Shown one piece after another: positions 24,403 to 32,129 of a stretch of 35,987 bases of DNA. The DNA is taken from contig DDNL01000020.1 in NCBI GenBank assembly GCA_002341165.1, forward strand, positions 51,151 to 87,137. The letters are read 5' to 3'. The notes beneath the pieces were generated by a model. The model did not search any database. It was given only the letters and a program-made list of their open reading frames with translations, and was not told where the DNA came from. Source of the stretch: Shewanellaceae bacterium UBA2521. Its GTDB lineage: Bacteria; Pseudomonadota; Gammaproteobacteria; Enterobacterales; Shewanellaceae. How positions within the stretch are numbered: the first letter of the stretch is position 1; every line of letters starts with the position of its first letter. A program made the position numbers and the translations under genes.

Positions 24403-27400
24403 ATGATACACCGTTTTTCTCCCTTTCATATTCAAACCGACTCACCTCATACCTTGCGCCTGCTTCATACGGTGCAAGGTGCGGCACAAAGTGTCACCAT
24501 TGCACAACTTGCTCGCACACATCAAGGCAAAACCTGCATCGTTACCCAAGACAGTATACAAGCTGCGCGCTTAGAAACTGAACTGCGCTATTTGTGTCAA
24601 GATGATCCATTTTCTGTCTACGTCTTCCCTGATCGCGAAACACTCCCTTATGATCATTTTTCGCCGCATCAAGACATCGTTTCACAGCGTTTAGCTACAT
24701 TGAAGCATATGCAAAGCCAAGAAAAGCAGATCGTTATTGTTCCAATGAATAACGCCTTAGTGCGCCTTACACCCAAGACATTTTTGCATCATCATGTGTT
24801 TTCTATCGAAGTGGGACAGCACTATGATATGGAGCAAGCAAGGCAACAATTTATACAACAAGGTTATCACTTGGTTGATCATGTTTATGAGCATGGTGAA
24901 TTTGCTATACGTGGTGCAATCATTGATTTGTACCCTATGGGCGCGAAAATACCTTTTCGTATCGAACTGTTTGATGATGAAATTGATACTATACGTACCT
25001 TTGATCCCGAGACACAACGCTCAATAGATCAAGTGGAGCATATCAGTTTATTACCAGCCAAAGAGTTTCCAACCGACGCACAAGCTATCGATACATTTAG
25101 AAAAAACTTTCGCCAAGCCTTTACTGCCACCAGCAAAGCACCCGAATCTATCTATCAGCAAGTCACTCAAGGCATCATGCCGGCAGGTATAGAAGCTTAT
25201 TTACCCTTATTTTTTGATCATACCGAAACACTTTTTGATTATCTTCACCCCCACACGCAGTTGATCACACTCGGTGATTTAGAAGAAGTCGGCCAACAGC
25301 ACTTAAAAGAAGTTAAAAATCGCTTTGAAACTTATAACTTAGATAAAATACGACCTTTACTCCCCCCTGATGCCTTATACCTATCGGTCGATGAGTTTTT
25401 TGCAGGCTTAAAAGAATTTAATCGTATACACATCACCGCCGAAGCAAAAAAACAAGGCGAAGCTGCAGAGATTAAAGCTTTACCTGATTTACGTATCAAT
25501 CATCAACTCAAGCAACCTTTAGAAAAACTACAAGAGTTTATACAAAAGAGCACCGAAACTATCTTGTTTTGTGTTGCATCGAAAGGTCGTGCTGAAGTAT
25601 TAAAGCAATTATTGCAAAGTATTGCGATACAACCTCAAAGTATTGAACATCTGCATCAATTTAATAAGCTCAATACAGCAGGCTTATGTGTTGCACCTCT
25701 CATACAAGGCTGTACTTTTCCCGAAAGCCATTTAAGTCTTATCTGTGAAACCGAGCTTTTTGGGTTACAAGTTTCCCAGCAACGCCGTAAAGAAGGTAAG
25801 TCCATATCAGCGGATTTGATGATCCGCAACCTTGCTGAGCTGAAAAGTGGTCAAGCAGTTGTTCATCTCGAACATGGTGTAGGACGTTATCAAGGCTTAG
25901 AGCATTTAAGTCATGGCGGTTTAGAAGCCGAGTTTCTAAAAATTACTTATGCTCAGGATGATGTACTCTACGTACCTATTAGCGCTTTACATTTGGTACA
26001 TCGCTATAGTGGGCGACAAGATGATGAAATCGCATTAAATCGCTTAGGCGGTAAACAATGGGATAAAGAAAAGAAAAAAGCAGCTGAAAAAATTACCGAT
26101 GTAGCAGCGGATTTATTAGATATTTATGCTCAGCGCGCTGCAACCAAAGGGCAAAAGATGTCGATTGATTTCGACGATTACCAAGCTTTCGCTGCGCAAT
26201 TCCCTTTTGAGGAAACAGCTGATCAAATACAAACCATCGAAGCTGTACTCGATGATATGCAAAAAAAACAGCCGATGGACAGACTCATCTGTGGTGATGT
26301 AGGATTTGGTAAAACCGAAGTCGCCATGCGTGCCACTTTTATTGCCGTTCAAGCAGGGAAGCAAGTAGCAATTTTAGTCCCCACGACTTTGCTCGCACAA
26401 CAGCATTATCAAAATTTTGTAGACCGCTTTGCTGATTGGCCTGTATGTATTGATGTTCTTTCACGCTTCAAAACAGCTAAAGAGCAAAAACAAGCCATTG
26501 AACGCTTACATCAAGGTAAGATTGATATCATTATCGGTACACACAAATTACTGCAACCTGATTTGCGCTTTGATGATTTAGGCTTATTGATTGTCGATGA
26601 GGAGCATCGCTTTGGTGTGCGTCATAAAGAACAAATCAAACGCTTACGTGCTCAAGTCAATATTTTAACTATGACAGCAACCCCCATTCCTCGTACTCTC
26701 AATATGGCTATGTCTGGTATCCGTGACTTATCTATTATTGCAACGCCGCCTGCAAAACGTCTCTCTGTAAAAACTTTTGTACGTCAAAAAGATCAGCATG
26801 TCATCAAAGAAGCACTTTTGCGTGAAGTCCTGCGGGGCGGTCAGGCTTACTATCTACACAATAATATCGACACAATTGAAAAATGTGCTTATGATTTGCA
26901 AGAACTTTTACCTGAAGCACGTGTTGTTGTTGCACACGGACAAATGCGAGAACGTGAACTAGAGCACATCATGTCCGACTTTTGTCAGCAACGCTATAAC
27001 ATCTTAGTCTGCTCAACCATTATTGAAACAGGTATAGATGTCCCCACGGCCAACACCATTGTGATTGAGCGTGCTGATAAATTTGGTTTAGCCCAATTAC
27101 ATCAATTACGTGGCCGAGTTGGTCGTTCGCATCATCAAGCCTATGCCTACTTGCTCACGCCTCATGTAAAAAATTTGACCAAAGATGCGACCAAGCGACT
27201 CGAAGCTATCAGTACTTTTGATGATTTAGGCGTCGGCTTTTTACTGGCAACCCAAGACCTAGAGATTCGCGGTGCCGGTGATTTCTTAGGAGATGAGCAA
27301 AGCGGCCATATGGCTAAAATTGGCTTCTCTTTGTATATGGATATGCTCGAAGAAGCGGTTGAATCACTCAAAGAAGGTAAAGCGCCTACACTGGATCAAC

Positions 27401-27867
27401 TACTCAAAGAGCAATGCGAAATAGACTTAAGGATTCCCGCTCTCCTTCCTGAACAATATATTAGAGATCCACAAACACGTTTGTCTTTGTATAAGCGTAT
27501 TGCAAGTTGCCAAGACACGCAGGAGCTCGACCAGTTGCAAATAGAAATGATCGACCGGTTTGGCCTATTACCTGATGCAGCAAAAAACTTATTTTATCTC
27601 ACCCAATGTAAGCAAAAAGCACAAGCTTTAGGTGTTAAAAAAATAGAACTGCATGCGCAAGGAGGTAGTCTAGAATTGAATGAGCACCATCAGATTGATC
27701 TAGAGTTTATAATGAACTTATTGCAAAATGAGCCTCAACATTACCGTATGGATGGTCCAACACGCATAAAATTACATATGCCTTTGCCAGAACCCACTTT
27801 GCGAATTGAACGTCTTACAACACTTATACATCAGTTACAAGAACACAGCGTAGGATCAAAGTCATGA
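24403..27867 (+). CDS. mfd: Transcription-repair coupling factor Mfd
   Basis: Mfd is an ATP-dependent translocase that removes RNA polymerase stalled at lesions and recruits UvrA. From the ATG at 24403 it has 1154 residues, close to E. coli (1148). The UvrB-homology part comes first (GKTCIVTQDS, FPDRETLPYDHFSPH). The RNA-polymerase-interacting module follows (QAVVHLEHGVGRYQGL, VPISALHLVHRYSG). The RecG-like helicase has Walker A GDVGFGKTE near 631, DEEH at 732-735, and TMTATPIPRTL. The C-terminal TRCF domain is complete. The earlier in-frame start at 24334 lies inside the previous gene and adds 23 unconserved residues. csiV begins on the mfd stop with a 4-base overlap. Confidence -1.
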   Translation: MIHRFSPFHIQTDSPHTLRLLHTVQGAAQSVTIAQLARTHQGKTCIVTQDSIQAARLETELRYLCQDDPFSVYVFPDRETLPYDHFSPHQDIVSQRLATLKHMQSQEKQIVIVPMNNALVRLTPKTFLHHHVFSIEVGQHYDMEQARQQFIQQGYHLVDHVYEHGEFAIRGAIIDLYPMGAKIPFRIELFDDEIDTIRTFDPETQRSIDQVEHISLLPAKEFPTDAQAIDTFRKNFRQAFTATSKAPESIYQQVTQGIMPAGIEAYLPLFFDHTETLFDYLHPHTQLITLGDLEEVGQQHLKEVKNRFETYNLDKIRPLLPPDALYLSVDEFFAGLKEFNRIHITAEAKKQGEAAEIKALPDLRINHQLKQPLEKLQEFIQKSTETILFCVASKGRAEVLKQLLQSIAIQPQSIEHLHQFNKLNTAGLCVAPLIQGCTFPESHLSLICETELFGLQVSQQRRKEGKSISADLMIRNLAELKSGQAVVHLEHGVGRYQGLEHLSHGGLEAEFLKITYAQDDVLYVPISALHLVHRYSGRQDDEIALNRLGGKQWDKEKKKAAEKITDVAADLLDIYAQRAATKGQKMSIDFDDYQAFAAQFPFEETADQIQTIEAVLDDMQKKQPMDRLICGDVGFGKTEVAMRATFIAVQAGKQVAILVPTTLLAQQHYQNFVDRFADWPVCIDVLSRFKTAKEQKQAIERLHQGKIDIIIGTHKLLQPDLRFDDLGLLIVDEEHRFGVRHKEQIKRLRAQVNILTMTATPIPRTLNMAMSGIRDLSIIATPPAKRLSVKTFVRQKDQHVIKEALLREVLRGGQAYYLHNNIDTIEKCAYDLQELLPEARVVVAHGQMRERELEHIMSDFCQQRYNILVCSTIIETGIDVPTANTIVIERADKFGLAQLHQLRGRVGRSHHQAYAYLLTPHVKNLTKDATKRLEAISTFDDLGVGFLLATQDLEIRGAGDFLGDEQSGHMAKIGFSLYMDMLEEAVESLKEGKAPTLDQLLKEQCEIDLRIPALLPEQYIRDPQTRLSLYKRIASCQDTQELDQLQIEMIDRFGLLPDAAKNLFYLTQCKQKAQALGVKKIELHAQGGSLELNEHHQIDLEFIMNLLQNEPQHYRMDGPTRIKLHMPLPEPTLRIERLTTLIHQLQEHSVGSKS

Positions 27868-28634
27868 ACAAAAGAATCTTCACTCTCATCGCACTTAGCC
27901 TATTTTGCAGTGAGATAGCGTACGCAGAGAAACCTAGATGGTTTGAAATCGAAATGTTCTTGTTTAAGAGAGATACCTCAATAGATGAGAACTGGCCCGA
28001 TCCAAAAATAGAAAGCTCAGGCAAACCCAGATTTGATTTTTTAACGGCACCTACTGAGCTAGAGCGTCAAGGTTATATGCTGTATGCCAAAAATAAACCT
28101 CGTACTTTCTACCTTGAAGATTCTCCTTTTTTACTTAATAAAAAAGCATTCACTTTTACCAAGCGCATACAAGTTCTCAAAAAGCATAATGATATTGAGC
28201 CTTTATTGCATATGGTCTGGAAACAAGGCATACGAGACCAGAATACCAGTCAACCTATTCAAATTACTTTGGGAGAAAACTTTAGCGATCGTTATCGGCC
28301 AAATGGCTACACCATCTCCGACACAGAGAATTTAACAACACAAGCTCAAAAAATAGTTCGGGAAATCAGCGGTTATCTCGATATCTATATCAATCAATAT
28401 ATTTATCTGGATCTCAATCTTGTCTTACGACGTGAAGAAAGTAAAAGCGTAAAAGAGTTTGATACACTCTCAGAGCTCACACCTCAAGGAGGTTCAAGCA
28501 GCTACTCATTCTTACAATACATTCCTTTCCAACAGAAAAAGCGTATTCGTAGTGGTGAACTGCATTACTTTGACCATCCCTATTTAGGCATGATCATCGA
28601 AGTAAGACGGATTAAAAAACAACCTAAAAATTAA
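27864..28634 (+). CDS. csiV: CsiV family periplasmic protein (DUF2803)
   Basis: This 256-residue protein has a signal peptide (cleavage likely after the AYA at 19-21). It starts the mature chain with the WFEIEMFLFKR region and ends with QKKRIRSGELHYFDHPYLGMII, both typical of the CsiV family. In Vibrio, CsiV works in the periplasm with the LpoA-PBP1A system to maintain cell shape; I infer the same role but LpoA is not in view. Its ATG overlaps the mfd stop by 4 bases, so expression depends on mfd, and nagZ converges 11 bases downstream. The mfd-csiV-nagZ order is shared with Pseudomonas, which supports the call. Confidence -1.
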   Translation: MNKRIFTLIALSLFCSEIAYAEKPRWFEIEMFLFKRDTSIDENWPDPKIESSGKPRFDFLTAPTELERQGYMLYAKNKPRTFYLEDSPFLLNKKAFTFTKRIQVLKKHNDIEPLLHMVWKQGIRDQNTSQPIQITLGENFSDRYRPNGYTISDTENLTTQAQKIVREISGYLDIYINQYIYLDLNLVLRREESKSVKEFDTLSELTPQGGSSSYSFLQYIPFQQKKRIRSGELHYFDHPYLGMIIEVRRIKKQPKN

Positions 28635-28645
28635 ACGGCACGCAC

Positions 28646-29680
28646 CTAAGCTGTATATGTAGAAGCGTTGACAAAATCTTGCTGTAATTTAACACATAAA
28701 TCTTGTGCTTTTTTATGGCGAGTGGCGTCAGTTATTTCAGAGAATAAATGAGAGGAACAAAGCTGATGTGATAGCGGCTGATCTGATATCTCAGGCCATG
28801 TGTAGTGTTGTAAAACTTGCTCTACGCTTTGAGGATCATTACACAAGAGCACTAAATCACAACCCGCATGCAATGCATGGTCAATTCTATCGGCAGGATC
28901 TCCAACAGATTGAGCAGCAGCCATACTTAAGTCATCTGAAAAGACAATACCGTTAAATTGCAGTTTTCGTTTCAGAATATCTTGTAACCATATCGAAGAA
29001 AAGCCTGTTGGTTGCGGATCAACAGCTGAAAAAACAACATGAGCTGGCATGATAGCATCGAGTTTATTTTCTTGAATCAAATCATGAAAGGGCATCATAT
29101 CAATACGTTCAATCTCTTCATAAGCTCTGGAATCAATCGCAGTATCAAAATGTGTATCAGCTTGAACACTACCGTGGCCTGGGAAGTGTTTACCGCAACA
29201 CTTCATGCCAGCTTGAGCAAGGCCTTCAATCAAAGCACGAGCAACAGGTGTGATATTTTGCACCTTTTCACTGAATGCACGCTGACCTATCACATCACTC
29301 ACGCCATCTCGATCGAGCACTGGCGCAAAAGTCATATCAATCCCGACCTCAAGTAACTCACTTGCCATTAACCAACCTATTTCATGCGCCCACTTGGCAG
29401 CTTGTGTAATATCCCCTTGAGCTGAATCAAGAATCTGGCACATAGGTGGAATATAAGTAAAGTCTTGGTGAAAACGTTGGACGCGCCCTCCTTCATGATC
29501 AACCGTAATCAATAAATTATGTCTAACATTTCTTACTGCTCGAACAAGGTTGATAAGTTGTTGCTTATCTTCAAAATTACGAGAAAATAAAATAATTCCG
29601 GCAACCGCTTTATGTTGTAACATCTGTGCTTCTTTGGGGGTCATCTTTGCCCCCTGTAAATCCATTAATAGAAAACTCAT
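28646..29680 (-). CDS. nagZ: Beta-N-acetylhexosaminidase NagZ, peptidoglycan recycling
   Basis: This cytoplasmic family 3 glycoside hydrolase removes GlcNAc from GlcNAc-1,6-anhydroMurNAc peptides during wall recycling. The 344-residue protein has ITVDHEGGRVQRF (58-70) and KHFPGHG (164-170) with the mobile-loop His in DTH (175-177). The nucleophile is Asp249 in VFSDDLSMA. Size and order of motifs are standard for NagZ. It is convergent with csiV and divergent from sdaA, so it is probably monocistronic. In bacteria with AmpC, NagZ products act as the inducing signal; no ampC or ampR is seen here. Confidence -1.
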   Translation of the reverse strand: MSFLLMDLQGAKMTPKEAQMLQHKAVAGIILFSRNFEDKQQLINLVRAVRNVRHNLLITVDHEGGRVQRFHQDFTYIPPMCQILDSAQGDITQAAKWAHEIGWLMASELLEVGIDMTFAPVLDRDGVSDVIGQRAFSEKVQNITPVARALIEGLAQAGMKCCGKHFPGHGSVQADTHFDTAIDSRAYEEIERIDMMPFHDLIQENKLDAIMPAHVVFSAVDPQPTGFSSIWLQDILKRKLQFNGIVFSDDLSMAAAQSVGDPADRIDHALHAGCDLVLLCNDPQSVEQVLQHYTWPEISDQPLSHQLCSSHLFSEITDATRHKKAQDLCVKLQQDFVNASTYTA

Positions 29681-29701
29681 AGCAAACCTTAGAAAGTAAA
29701 G

Positions 29702-29729
29702 TATTGAATCATACTCGATACACTATAAT
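29702..29729 (+). promoter_or_regulatory. Candidate promoter for sdaA
   Basis: TATTGA (29702-29707), 16 bases, TATAAT (29724-29729) between divergent nagZ and sdaA. A start site near 29736 would give a leader of about 28 bases. Confidence -1.
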
Positions 29730-29763
29730 AGATACATGAGAATAACCTGTAGTGCAAATTAAT

Positions 29764-31143
29764 ATGCTCAGTGTCTTTGATTTATTTTCAATTGGCGTTG
29801 GTCCATCTAGCTCTCATACAGTTGGACCTATGAAAGCGGCTCACTCCTTTATTGTATACTTACACACGCATAATCATTTAAAAGATGTAACACAGGTACA
29901 AGTTGAACTCTTTGGTTCATTAGCTCAAACAGGTAAAGGACATGGTACAGATAAAGCCATTTATCTAGGACTCGCAGGAGAATTACCTGAAACTGTAGAG
30001 CCAGAACAGATCAGTACGATTATTCAATCTATTAAAGATCAACAAGGCTTTACCGCTCATGGTCACTTCATAGCCTTCACACGTCAATCAGGCTTCACGT
30101 TTCATTATCAAAAAAGGCTGGCTTTTCATGTCAACGGCATGTGTTTTTCTGCTTTAAAAAAAGATAACACATGGATCAAGAAAGAGTATTACTCTATCGG
30201 TGGCGGTTTTATTGTTGATGATACTCAAGTGAAGCAAAACCAAAAAAGCTCCGCAGCAAATAAAGCAGAAAAAATAAAAATTCCTTATCCCTATGAAAGC
30301 GCCAAAGCCCTAATGAAAATATGTCAACAAGAAAAAATCTCTATTTATGAGGTTGTCTTGCATAACGAGCTTTGTTTACGCTCTAAAGATGAGATAGCGC
30401 AACAGCTTTGGCATATTTGGCAGACCATGAAAGCTTGTATTGAGCGCGGTTGCCATCAAAAAGGGACATTACCGGGCGGACTTAAAGTAAAAAGGCGTGC
30501 ACCTGAGCTATATCGGAGTATTCAAGCTTCACCAGAATCTAAACAAGGTTTAAATGCTTTGGATTGGGTAAACATGTTTGCTATCGCCGTCAATGAAGAG
30601 AATGCAGCTGGAGGTAGAGTTGTCACCGCACCTACTAACGGTGCTGCCGGTATCATTCCTGCTGTCATGGCTTATATAGATGAGTTTATTAAGCCTCTTG
30701 AGCAGACATCGTGTTTGCGTTATTTACTCACTTGTGCAGCAATCGGCTTTCTTTATAAAAGAAATGCATCCATATCAGGCGCAGAAGTCGGCTGCCAAGG
30801 CGAAGTAGGCGTTGCGTGCTCTATGGCAGCAGCAGGGCTGACAGAAATACTCGGTGGCACCACAGAGCAAATAGAAAATGCAGCGGAAATAGGCATGGAG
30901 CATAATTTAGGCTTAACCTGCGATCCTGTTGGTGGTTTGGTACAAATACCTTGTATTGAACGTAATGCTATTGCGTCGGTGAAAGCCATCAATGCTGCTC
31001 AATTGGCTCTAAACGGCGATGGTCAGCACAAAGTATCCTTAGACAGAGTGATTCGCACTATGTGGGAAACAGGTCAAGATATGCAAACAAAATATAAAGA
31101 AACTGCACAAGGCGGGCTGGCTGTGAATATTATTGAGTGTTAG
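29764..31143 (+). CDS. sdaA: L-serine ammonia-lyase (iron-sulfur type)
   Basis: This enzyme deaminates L-serine to pyruvate and ammonia. From the ATG at 29764 it has 459 residues, starting MLSVFDLFSIGVGPSSSHTVGPM like E. coli SdaA. The cluster-binding cysteines 344 (GCQGEVG), 386 (LTCDPV) and 397 (PCIERN) are present. The last residue is Cys459, which matches the C-terminal 'tail-in-mouth' cysteine of the Legionella enzyme. A GTG at 29752 is in frame but adds four unconserved residues. A short Lys/Ser/Ala-rich insertion lies at about 156-172, between GGGFIVDD and the IPYPYESA segment. It is monocistronic with a TATAAT promoter. The call is secure; SdaA and SdaB are not distinguished. Confidence -1.
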   Translation: MLSVFDLFSIGVGPSSSHTVGPMKAAHSFIVYLHTHNHLKDVTQVQVELFGSLAQTGKGHGTDKAIYLGLAGELPETVEPEQISTIIQSIKDQQGFTAHGHFIAFTRQSGFTFHYQKRLAFHVNGMCFSALKKDNTWIKKEYYSIGGGFIVDDTQVKQNQKSSAANKAEKIKIPYPYESAKALMKICQQEKISIYEVVLHNELCLRSKDEIAQQLWHIWQTMKACIERGCHQKGTLPGGLKVKRRAPELYRSIQASPESKQGLNALDWVNMFAIAVNEENAAGGRVVTAPTNGAAGIIPAVMAYIDEFIKPLEQTSCLRYLLTCAAIGFLYKRNASISGAEVGCQGEVGVACSMAAAGLTEILGGTTEQIENAAEIGMEHNLGLTCDPVGGLVQIPCIERNAIASVKAINAAQLALNGDGQHKVSLDRVIRTMWETGQDMQTKYKETAQGGLAVNIIEC

Positions 31144-31289
31144 AGAGCACAATAAGCACTGGTTGCGCTAGATGTAGCTTCCAACTAGAAAACCCATGTT
31201 ATATCAACTACAATTAAATTGAGGTGTGCTCAAAATTGCCTAGCAATCTTTGTAGCTCATAAAAAGTATAACAAAATTAAGGCCATCAA

Positions 31290-32087
31290 ATGTATTTAAC
31301 CTTAGTTTTTATTATTGTATGCATATTGATTCTCATTTTAGTGATAGTCAATGTGATTCAGCAGTATAAAAAGCGAAAACAAGCCCAAATAAAAATGGAG
31401 GTCGGTCGCCAAAAGCGCATTATTGAAGAGGTGGAGTTTGTTCTTGCTAATGTATCAGGGTTACCTGTCAGCAATAACATCATTATGATCTTATATGGCC
31501 GTATAGAAGAGGCGCTTATTGCAGCCAAAAAAGTGATAGGCAACGCTCAGTTTGATCAAAAGCTCAATAATACTCGTAATCAAATGCAACAACTTAAAGC
31601 CAATCCACCTAAATCAATCAGTATTGAAAGCTTTCAAATCCCATCTGAAGAGAAAAACATCATCGCTATCGTTCAGGTTCTCAAAAGCATTAAAGCTATT
31701 TTATCATCTGAATCCCAAAAAGGACGCATACCTCATCAAGTTTTTAGTAGCGAGAATCAAAAAATCTCACACTTTCAGCTGCGCTTAAATATTGAGAATT
31801 CAGTATCCAGAGCCAGCGGCATGGTCGAGCAAGATAGGCTCACTACAGCCAAACAAATGCTGACTAAAATGCAACTTACCTTGGAATCTTTAGAAAAGAA
31901 AATGCCAGATGATAAATACATACAACATAAGCTCTCTGAAACAAAAGATCTCCTCGCTCAAATAGAGGATAAAGAGAAAGCGCCTAAACCTGTAACTCAA
32001 AAAGCAGGAGAGCCTAAAGAAGAAGTCGCCAAACCAACAGAAGGTAAGGAAGACGATGCCATTTTTGGTGACCGCAAAAAGTGGTAG
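31290..32087 (+). CDS. Unrecognised membrane-anchored coiled-coil protein
   Basis: I do not recognise this 265-residue protein. It has one N-terminal hydrophobic helix (about residues 2-24), then a basic juxtamembrane stretch (QYKKRKQAQIK), which favours a cytoplasmic body. Helical, coiled-coil-like segments (residues 30-110 and 165-225) follow. The C-terminal tail is charged and Pro-rich (about 228-265) and ends DAIFGDRKKW. TAAGG lies about 8 bases before the ATG, and the codon use resembles its neighbours, so it looks real. It is convergent with topA and follows sdaA on the same strand after 146 bases. In some Pseudomonas a small hypothetical gene also sits near topA, but I cannot show homology. 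No enzymatic motif was seen. It could be a scaffold or envelope-linked factor. Confidence -1.
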   Translation: MYLTLVFIIVCILILILVIVNVIQQYKKRKQAQIKMEVGRQKRIIEEVEFVLANVSGLPVSNNIIMILYGRIEEALIAAKKVIGNAQFDQKLNNTRNQMQQLKANPPKSISIESFQIPSEEKNIIAIVQVLKSIKAILSSESQKGRIPHQVFSSENQKISHFQLRLNIENSVSRASGMVEQDRLTTAKQMLTKMQLTLESLEKKMPDDKYIQHKLSETKDLLAQIEDKEKAPKPVTQKAGEPKEEVAKPTEGKEDDAIFGDRKKW

Positions 32088-32129
32088 CCTCTTACCTTCT
32101 CAATCAGTAATTCATTGTATATCGTAAAA

